Shown in pieces: positions 14,779-20,002 of a DNA stretch of 64,000 nt (within the stretch, counting starts at the first letter, position 1; each line of letters opens with the position of its first letter). Made by a program: the position numbers and the translations under genes. The stretch covers positions 1 to 64,000 of the forward strand of contig BPGB01000006.1 in NCBI GenBank assembly GCA_026002815.1, read 5' to 3'. This DNA comes from Candidatus Woesearchaeota archaeon. GTDB taxonomy: Archaea; Nanobdellota; Nanobdellia; Woesearchaeales; UBA9642. Below the pieces are notes generated by a model. That model did not search any database. It was not told the origin of the DNA and was given only the letters and a program-made list of their open reading frames with translations.

Positions 14779-14954
14779 ATTTAATTAGAAAATTAAAATC
14801 AATTTATTTAATTTTTGTATTTTTATTTATTTTTGTTTTAGATGTTTTCATTAATTTGAATATTCCATTATTTTTGTATATTTTATTGGGTTTTTTTGTT
14901 TCTGTTCAATATCTATGTGAAGATGAATTATATAAAGTAAATAAAGGAAAATAG
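14775..14954 (+). CDS. Small two-span membrane protein (59 aa)
   Basis: Starts inside the stop of the broken methyltransferase (ATGA). Sequence contains LKSIYLIFVFLFIFVLDVFI and IPLFLYILLGFFVSVQYLCEDE, two hydrophobic helices with a basic start and a charged tail. It has the same topology as the small proteins at 17341, 18526 and 18748: two spans, a central short loop, and an acidic or Asn/Lys tail. Role unknown; possibly membrane modulation or superinfection exclusion. Confidence 0.6.
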   Translation: MNLIRKLKSIYLIFVFLFIFVLDVFINLNIPLFLYILLGFFVSVQYLCEDELYKVNKGK

Positions 14955-14955
14955 C

Positions 14956-15447
14956 ATGGTTAAAAATGATTTTGTAAGAACACCAGAATATGTTACAAGA
15001 ATACTACTTAAAAGAGAAAATTTTTTCGGAAGTGTTTTAGAACCCTGCTGTGGTGATGGTGCAATTAGTGAAGTATTGAAAAAAGAACACATGAAAGTAT
15101 TTTCTTCTGATAAATATAATTATGGTTATGGAAAAGTTATAGATTTATTTGACATAAAGGAAAAATATGACAATATAATTACTAATCCACCTTTTACTCA
15201 CCAACAATCTGTAAAAAAACACTTGTTAAGTATTGTAAAAGATAAATTAGCCCTGTTGTGGTATATAAAAAATATTGGTAATGAAGTTGAAACAAGAACT
15301 TCTGAAAATTTAAAAACAATTTATGTTATTACAAGACCTATACAATGGAAAGAAACAAAATTAGGATGGTTATTCGGATGGTATATATGGGAAAAAGGAT
15401 ACAAGGGAGATGTAAAAATTATTAGAGTAAATCCAGAAGAGGTATAA
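14956..15447 (+). CDS. Small N6-adenine methyltransferase-like protein (NPPF)
   Basis: 163 residues. It begins FVRTPEYVTRILLKREN, then motif I LEPCCGDGAISEVLKKE (about residues 27-45) and motif IV DNIITNPPFTHQQS (about 73-86). A conserved C-terminal part ETKLGWLFGWYIWEKGYKGD may hold the rest of the fold. It is shorter than most DNA methyltransferases and resembles phage SAM-dependent proteins that act as orphan adenine methylases. GGAAAATAGC before the ATG serves as ribosome binding site. Confidence 0.75.
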   Translation: MVKNDFVRTPEYVTRILLKRENFFGSVLEPCCGDGAISEVLKKEHMKVFSSDKYNYGYGKVIDLFDIKEKYDNIITNPPFTHQQSVKKHLLSIVKDKLALLWYIKNIGNEVETRTSENLKTIYVITRPIQWKETKLGWLFGWYIWEKGYKGDVKIIRVNPEEV

Positions 15448-15450
15448 TAT

Positions 15451-15756
15451 ATGAAAAAAGAGCATTTATGTTACGGTACAGATAAGACATATAGGGAAAT
15501 ACCTTTTAACTATATATTAAATTATCAAAAAAATTATAAGATGGGACGGTTATTAAATTATACACAGGCTTTTGTTGGAATAAGACCCTCTCTAATAAAG
15601 AGAATAAAAATGACCTGTCCTGTTTGTAAAAGAAGGGTTTGGTCATCTATACAAATGTCAGATGATGCAGATTTATATATTCATACAATTCCACCCCATA
15701 AACCTAAAATGTGGTGGAAAAAATCTAAAAGAAAAAAATATAAAAATACATATTAA
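15451..15756 (+). CDS. Hypothetical basic protein (101 aa) with CPVC
   Basis: Three bases after the methyltransferase stop; GAGGTATAAT precedes the ATG. Contains IKMTCPVCKRRVWSSIQM and later DLYIHTIPPHKPKMWWKKSK, so a likely single zinc-binding site (two Cys plus two His) and a very basic tail (KKSKRKKYK) that could contact nucleic acid. Unknown function. Confidence 0.55.
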   Translation: MKKEHLCYGTDKTYREIPFNYILNYQKNYKMGRLLNYTQAFVGIRPSLIKRIKMTCPVCKRRVWSSIQMSDDADLYIHTIPPHKPKMWWKKSKRKKYKNTY

Positions 15757-15801
15757 CTTTTGAAGATATATTAGATATAATATTATAAAGGATAGAATAA
15801 A

Positions 15802-16041
15802 ATGAAATGGGTAAAATGTAAAGGTGAAAATCGAAAATTACCAATTATTGATGAGATAGTTTTATGTGCAATAAAATTGGAAGATGATACTTTTTATTAT
15901 ATTACAGGAAGAATTAGTAAATTAATTACCTGCAAAAAAAATAATGAATTGGTTACAATTCCAGTATGGGAAGCAGATTCAGAAGATTTTGAAATTTCTT
16001 TTGAACCTGACTACTGGTCATATATAGAATCCCCCGAATAA
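15802..16041 (+). CDS. DUF551-like hypothetical protein (79 aa)
   Basis: Begins MKWVKCKGENRKLPIIDEIV, then a beta-rich middle and ends FEPDYWSYIESPE. This is the usual frame of DUF551 phage proteins (start like WIPVSERLP, end like THWMPLPEPP). AAGGATAGAATAAA precedes the ATG. Functions of this family are unknown. Confidence 0.55.
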   Translation: MKWVKCKGENRKLPIIDEIVLCAIKLEDDTFYYITGRISKLITCKKNNELVTIPVWEADSEDFEISFEPDYWSYIESPE

Positions 16042-16055
16042 TAAAAGGTGTTATT

Positions 16056-16646
16056 ATGACAGCAGAAAAAGAAGATATTTATAATGTTCTAAAAGAAATA
16101 CAAATCTCCCTAAAAAATACTATGAGGTATCTTATTAAAGATAATTATCGTTGTCCTTTTCAGGATACAGGAAGTGCTTTTAGGGGTAAAGTTTTTACAG
16201 TAGTATCATATAGAGAAGATGACCCTGAACAATTATATAATTTTAAATGGGAAAATTTTACTGCTTCTTGGTATAAGGACATAGACAAAAAATTTTATTC
16301 AAATGATATTTTTTATAATGAATTATATACGATGAGGAAGGAATGTATTTCTGAAATAAATACAGTTTTTGAGAAATATAGTTTTTTAAGAAATGTTAGT
16401 TTGTATTTTTTAGTATATAAAAATATAGTTTTAAAACTTGGAGATTTAAAATCTGTTTTAGAAAAGTATAATTTTATTTTAGATTCTATTATAAGTAATA
16501 TAAGAATGGGATACCAATATGTTAAGACAGAGTTTGGTAATATTACTTATACCGATTTTATACATAACACAAAAATAGAAATTTTTTACAACGGAGAAAA
16601 CATAGATTTATCAAAAGAATTAATTTTTAATATATGGGGGATTTAA
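16056..16646 (+). CDS. Hypothetical protein (196 aa)
   Basis: AAGGTGTTATT precedes the ATG. Helical and aromatic-rich; blocks NVLKEIQISLKNTMRYLIKD and LYNFKWENFTASWYKDIDKK. It ends KELIFNIWGI, overlapping the region of the next gene's ribosome binding site. No recognised domain or membrane segment. Confidence 0.55.
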   Translation: MTAEKEDIYNVLKEIQISLKNTMRYLIKDNYRCPFQDTGSAFRGKVFTVVSYREDDPEQLYNFKWENFTASWYKDIDKKFYSNDIFYNELYTMRKECISEINTVFEKYSFLRNVSLYFLVYKNIVLKLGDLKSVLEKYNFILDSIISNIRMGYQYVKTEFGNITYTDFIHNTKIEIFYNGENIDLSKELIFNIWGI

Positions 16647-16648
16647 CA

Positions 16649-17020
16649 GTGCTAAACAAAATAGACAACAAAGAAATTTTAAACTACATAGAAGAAAATT
16701 CTTCTAGTGTTGAAAACGATATTTTAATTATTCATACACAAAAATTACATATTGATAATGATTATGTGGATTTATATGTGCTGGATGAAAATGGTAAAAT
16801 TAAGATAACAGACTTTGGAGAAACTTTTATGCGAGTAAAGTTTAGGGGAATAAACCCAAAAGAAATTATTGATAAGTTACCCGAAAAAATAAAAAAGAAT
16901 GGTATTTCTATAAGTGAAGATGAAATTTTTTCTTATGTAGATAATCCCAATATATATTATATCAAAAATATACTTCATACTATAAAAGAAATTAATAAAT
17001 TAATAAAAAAACAGGAATAA
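16649..17020 (+). CDS. DUF1828-domain protein
   Basis: 123 residues from GTG 16649, chosen because GGGGGA (16636-16641) is seven bases ahead; an ATG at 16634 lies within that site and is less likely. Residues 20-65 (NDILIIHTQKLHIDNDYVDL, YVLDENGKIKITDFGETF) follow the DUF1828 pattern in which a hydrophobic strand pair is followed by D-x-G. DUF1828 proteins are seen in phage and defence islands; a nuclease or anti-restriction link has not been shown. It abuts the previous gene. Confidence 0.6.
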   Translation: MLNKIDNKEILNYIEENSSSVENDILIIHTQKLHIDNDYVDLYVLDENGKIKITDFGETFMRVKFRGINPKEIIDKLPEKIKKNGISISEDEIFSYVDNPNIYYIKNILHTIKEINKLIKKQE

Positions 17021-17026
17021 TAAAAA

Positions 17027-17416
17027 ATGAAAAGAACTGTTTTAGCACTTGTTTATGTAGATTATGAGGGATTGAATTTATTAGAAATTGGAAATGAAAA
17101 ATTTATTTTAAGTAAATTTATTGAATATTTTATAAAAATAACAGATTTTAATGAAAAATATAAAGATTTTAATTATTTATCTTTTCCAGATGATTACTAT
17201 GATAATCCTCTCTCTGAAATTGCTAACATAAAAAACCTTTGTATTAGGGGATATAAGGATAATAAAATAACCTGTGTATGCAAAAAATATAATCTAAAAT
17301 TAAATAAACCATTAATAGAAAAAAATGAAGGAGAATTAAAATGGAGTTATATAAACCTGCAAGTAAAAAAGATTTATTTTATATTGGAATTGTTTTATTT
17401 TTCATTTTTATTTTAA
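17027..17416 (+). CDS. Hypothetical protein (129 aa), C-terminus overlaps next gene
   Basis: Begins MKRTVLALVYVDYEGLNLLE. The first 105 residues look like a compact alpha/beta domain; the last 25 (WSYINLQVKKIYFILELFYF) are read from the next gene in another frame and look like overlap noise. The natural end may lie near 17340 if one base has been gained or lost, as elsewhere in this region. No family recognised. Confidence 0.5.
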   Translation: MKRTVLALVYVDYEGLNLLEIGNEKFILSKFIEYFIKITDFNEKYKDFNYLSFPDDYYDNPLSEIANIKNLCIRGYKDNKITCVCKKYNLKLNKPLIEKNEGELKWSYINLQVKKIYFILELFYFSFLF

Positions 17417-17538
17417 CTTTTATTGGTGGTTTTTACATAGATAGTTTATCGAGGTATATTGTATGGTTTATTTCTCTCTCAAATTTTATTTTTCTTGTTA
17501 TCGTATTTATTGATTATCTCCATGCGAAAAACGAATAA
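17341..17538 (+). CDS. Small two-span membrane protein, paralogue A
   Basis: 65 residues with AAGGAG before the ATG. Helices FYIGIVLFFIFILTFIGGFY and YIVWFISLSNFIFLVIVFID enclose a short loop IDSLSR. The C-terminal half aligns by eye with the protein at 18526: F-x-S-x-x-N-[FL]-x-[FL]-x-x-x-x-F-I-D-Y. Its end overlaps the next methyltransferase start by 17 bases. A family of these occurs next to methyltransferases and tRNA genes. Confidence 0.65.
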   Translation: MELYKPASKKDLFYIGIVLFFIFILTFIGGFYIDSLSRYIVWFISLSNFIFLVIVFIDYLHAKNE

Positions 17539-18463
17539 AATACCCATTGAACAATTTTTAAACCGTATAATAAACGGGAAAGCAGAAGATGTATTAAAAG
17601 AAATTCCTTCTGATTCTATTGATATAGTGATTACAGACCCCCCATATTTTCTCGATAGATTAGATTCAGAATGGAACGATGAGAAAATTAATAATGAAAA
17701 TAATCAGCGTATAGTAAAATCTTTACCTGCTGGAATGAAATTTGATAAAAGACAAGGTTTACGACTGTATGAATGGTATTATGAAATTTCAAAGGAAATT
17801 TATAGGGTGCTAAAATCGGGTGGTTTCTTTTTTTCTTTTTCAAGTCCTAGACTTTATCACAGAATGGCTTCATCAGTAGAAGATGCGGGGTTTGAAATTA
17901 GAGATTTTTTTATTTGGTTATATACTCGAAATCAAGTTAAAGCAATGTCCATGAATCATTTTATTGATAAATTAAATATTGAGGACAAGCAAAAAAATGA
18001 ATTAAAGAAAAAATTAAATGGCTGGAAAACACCTCAAATTAAATCTTGTTTTGAGCCAATTGTGGTAGCCCAAAAACCTAAAAGCAGTACATTCTTACAA
18101 AACATGATTGAGCATGAAGTTGGACTATTCAATACAAGGATTCCAGTTGGAAAAAACTTTTATCCAGCAAATATTATGTCTATTGAAGAAATAGATGATA
18201 TAATTGACCATTATTTCTTAATTGAAAAGCCTTCTAAAAAAGAAAAAGGAAATTATAATTATCATAAAACTGTGAAACCTATAAAAATATGTGAACACCT
18301 TATTAAATTATGTGCTTATTCTAAAAATGCGATTGTACTTGACCCATTTATAGGAAGTGGTACAACAGCAATAGGGGCAAAAAATTTGGGAATCTTTTAT
18401 ATAGGAATAGAAGTTAATTCAGAATATGTTAAAATAGCCGAAAAAAGACTAAATACCTCTTGA
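17522..18463 (+). CDS. DNA methyltransferase, beta class, DPPY motif
   Basis: 313 residues from ATG 17522 (MRKTNKIPIEQFLNRIINGK); an upstream in-frame ATG at 17459 would give an N-terminus that is only the overlapping membrane gene in another frame. Motif IV DIVITDPPYFLDRLDSEWND near residue 30, FxF block FFFSFSSPRLYHRMA, a large target region (120-230), HKTVKPIKICEHLIKLC, and motif I DPFIGSGTTAIGAKNLGIFYIG near 279. Beta-class N4-C or N6-A enzyme. No clear ribosome binding site; translation is probably coupled to the overlapping gene. Confidence 0.88.
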   Translation: MRKTNKIPIEQFLNRIINGKAEDVLKEIPSDSIDIVITDPPYFLDRLDSEWNDEKINNENNQRIVKSLPAGMKFDKRQGLRLYEWYYEISKEIYRVLKSGGFFFSFSSPRLYHRMASSVEDAGFEIRDFFIWLYTRNQVKAMSMNHFIDKLNIEDKQKNELKKKLNGWKTPQIKSCFEPIVVAQKPKSSTFLQNMIEHEVGLFNTRIPVGKNFYPANIMSIEEIDDIIDHYFLIEKPSKKEKGNYNYHKTVKPIKICEHLIKLCAYSKNAIVLDPFIGSGTTAIGAKNLGIFYIGIEVNSEYVKIAEKRLNTS

Positions 18464-18487
18464 CAATTTATAAATCCTTGATATAAT
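18460..18487 (+). promoter_or_regulatory. Promoter overlapping the end of the methyltransferase
   Basis: TTGACA at 18460-18465 (starting in the TGA stop codon area) and TATAAT at 18482-18487, spacer 16. Immediately downstream TGATTA (18489-18494) and TAATCA (18507-18512) form a 6-base inverted repeat around the expected start. Confidence 0.85.
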
Positions 18488-18525
18488 GTGATTAGAAAAA
18501 AAAATATAATCAAAAGGATTAAAAA

Positions 18526-18729
18526 ATGAAAACAAAAAATACTACTAAAAAAGAGTTGATTTATAGACTTATGATTACTTTATCTATATCTATTTTTGGC
18601 TTTATTTTTGGGGGATTGTTTTTTGAAACTTTTTTAGGAAGAGTTATTCTAGGCTTTTTATCTTTTGCTAATTTATTCTTATTTATACTACTATTTATTG
18701 ATTATATTAATTCAAATGAAAACAAATAA
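18526..18729 (+). CDS. Small two-span membrane protein, paralogue B
   Basis: 67 residues, AAAGGATT before the ATG. Basic start (KTKNTTKKELIYRL), helices MITLSISIFGFIFGGLFF and VILGFLSFANLFLFILLFID, then YINSNENK. Related by eye to the proteins at 17341 and 18748. Headed by its own consensus promoter, so it may be expressed strongly. Confidence 0.65.
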   Translation: MKTKNTTKKELIYRLMITLSISIFGFIFGGLFFETFLGRVILGFLSFANLFLFILLFIDYINSNENK

Positions 18730-18747
18730 TAATTAAAGGAGTTTATA

Positions 18748-18949
18748 ATGAAGGAAGGAAAAATTGATAAAACAGACCTGATTATTAAATGGACAGTTGC
18801 TTTATTTATTTATTTATTTTACTTTTATTTTTGGTAATTTTCAGTTTCATAGTGTAATGGAGAAGATTTTAATTTCTTTTTTAGTTTTTGCCAATTTGCT
18901 CACAGTAATATTTGTTTCTGTGGAATATAATTTAAACAAAAATAAATAA
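18748..18949 (+). pseudogene. Small two-span membrane protein, paralogue C, frameshifted
   Basis: AAAGGAG precedes ATG 18748. The first frame MKEGKIDKTDLIIKWTVALF to YFYFW stops at 18836-18838; one base away, the frame GNFQFHSVMEKILISFLVFA, NLLTVIFVSVEYNLNKNK continues to TAA 18947-18949. The joined product matches paralogue B in length and pattern. The likely cause is a one-base change in the T-rich stretch at about 18800-18835. Confidence 0.6.
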
Positions 18950-18969
18950 TAAAAGAAAGGAATTTCAAA

Positions 18970-19218
18970 ATGTACGATGACCCTACTCTTCATATCAAAT
19001 TCCATTATGGATATGTGAAAAATTTTCCATTAATTACAGAATGCAAAGTTTATTGGAAAGATAAAATTTTAGAAGGCTATGCTTTTTGTAACAAAAACTT
19101 TGATAATCCACAAAAGAAAATTGGTAGAAAGATTGCCTTTAGTAGAGCAATTAAAAATCTACCAAGAGAACATCGGAAGTTTTTGTGGGAACAGTATAAA
19201 AAACATTTCTCTGTGTAA
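18970..19218 (+). CDS. Hypothetical phage protein (82 aa)
   Basis: AAAGGAATTTC precedes the ATG. Contains beta strands (CKVYWKDKILEGYAFCNKNF) followed by a basic helical block KKIGRKIAFSRAIKNLPREH. The GRKIAxxRA-like signature with a preceding four-residue acidic or polar stretch is common in small conserved phage proteins of unknown role. The tRNA-Arg gene follows after 8 bases. Confidence 0.55.
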   Translation: MYDDPTLHIKFHYGYVKNFPLITECKVYWKDKILEGYAFCNKNFDNPQKKIGRKIAFSRAIKNLPREHRKFLWEQYKKHFSV

Positions 19219-19226
19219 TCTATAAA

Positions 19227-19298
19227 CCCCCCATAGTTCAAGGGATAGAACAAAAGACTTCTAATCTTTAGGTGCAAGTTCGAATCTTGCTGGGGGGA
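19227..19298 (+). tRNA. tRNA-Arg(UCU)
   Basis: 72 bases: acceptor CCCCCCA/TGGGGGG with discriminator A at 19298, D arm GTTC/GAAC, anticodon stem AAAGA/TCTTT with loop CTTCTAA, T arm GCAAG-TTCGAAT-CTTGC. Anticodon TCT (19260-19262) reads AGA, the main arginine codon of this AT-rich genome. No encoded CCA. Confidence 0.93.
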
Positions 19299-19341
19299 CA
19301 AAACCCAGAGAAAATAAAAAAAAATAAAAGGAGTGATTAAA

Positions 19342-19428
19342 ATGTTTAAATTTATGTCCCTTATTGAATTGTTAATTTTTATCTTTCGTGGTACTAAAAT
19401 TAAAATTACAAAGTTGGATGACAATTAA
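19342..19428 (+). CDS. Tiny peptide (28 aa)
   Basis: AAAGGAG lies nine bases before ATG 19342. Hydrophobic start MFKFMSLIELLIFIFRG and basic end TKIKITKLDDN. Similar in style to the 37-residue peptide at 1408. It ends three bases before the next -35 element. Confidence 0.45.
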   Translation: MFKFMSLIELLIFIFRGTKIKITKLDDN

Positions 19429-19431
19429 TAC

Positions 19432-19460
19432 TTGACAAAATAGTAATTTATTGTTATAAT
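19432..19460 (+). promoter_or_regulatory. Consensus promoter of the 19495 gene pair
   Basis: TTGACA at 19432-19437 and TATAAT at 19455-19460, spacer 17, with TG one base before the -10 region. The expected start at 19467 is the first base of the inverted repeat described next. Confidence 0.88.
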
Positions 19461-19466
19461 AATAAA

Positions 19467-19828
19467 GTCCTCTCTTATAGGGGAAAGGAGTTTTATGAAA
19501 TATATGAGAAGTTTCTTATACTACTTTCCTAAATATTTTGAGGAAAATTTCATAGAAGATAATACATTTGAAATAGTTACTGCTGGTATAAAAGAAATAG
19601 ATGTAAAAGTAAAACAAAGGCAAGACTACATAACAATACAAGTTTTTGATAAAGAAAATGATAAATTAATATTTATACTTCAAGATTATTATTGCCCGAA
19701 TATTGAGAAAGTTACATATAAAACAGAAAACGGTATTACTAAAATAAAGATAGTAGAAAAAGAAATTTCAAAAATACCTGTCATAAAAGAAGAATAAAAT
19801 AACAATTTTATTTCCTATAAGAGAGGAC
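19467..19828 (+). repeat. 15-base inverted repeat flanking a gene, long-range leader pairing
   Basis: GTCCTCTCTTATAGG (19467-19481) is perfectly complementary to CCTATAAGAGAGGAC (19814-19828). The left arm is the predicted 5' end of the transcript; the right arm contains the AGAGGA ribosome binding site of the gene at 19832. In RNA the two could pair across the gene at 19495 and block the second gene. The left arm can also fold locally as CCTCT/AGGGG (19469-19485). Confidence 0.75.
19495..19797 (+). CDS. Hypothetical protein (100 aa)
   Basis: GAAAGGAGTTTT precedes the ATG. Begins MKYMRSFLYYFPKYFEENFI; the rest is a beta-rich domain (DVKVKQRQDYITIQVFDKEN, KLIFILQDYYCPNIEK). The fold resembles small phage proteins built of antiparallel strands, but I cannot name a family. 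It is enclosed by the 15-base inverted repeat. Confidence 0.55.
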   Translation: MKYMRSFLYYFPKYFEENFIEDNTFEIVTAGIKEIDVKVKQRQDYITIQVFDKENDKLIFILQDYYCPNIEKVTYKTENGITKIKIVEKEISKIPVIKEE

Positions 19829-19831
19829 AAA

Positions 19832-20002
19832 ATGACTAAAAAAACAAAAGAACACAAATTAAACTTATTAGATGCCATTATTGGAATTATTGAAACAATG
19901 TTAGAAGTTACCCCCAATCCAGAAAAGCACAACGAAATGTTAAAAGATTTACATAACCTAGATATGCAGAGAGAGCGGGTAAAAAAAGAAAAAGATGAAT
20001 AA
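19832..20002 (+). CDS. Small helical protein (56 aa)
   Basis: ATG 19832 with AGAGGA at 19822-19827, which lies in the right arm of the long-range inverted repeat. Sequence MTKKTKEHKLNLLDAIIGII, then NPEKHNEMLKDLHNLDMQRE, KKEKDE: two amphipathic helices, likely a small helical dimer. It overlaps the next start by 8 bases. Function unknown. Confidence 0.55.
   Translation: MTKKTKEHKLNLLDAIIGIIETMLEVTPNPEKHNEMLKDLHNLDMQRERVKKEKDE

Noticed and set aside
19077-19424. Minus-strand frame covering the tRNA-Arg region
   Set aside because: It runs across a well-formed tRNA on the plus strand and two small plus genes; no promoter or ribosome binding site.
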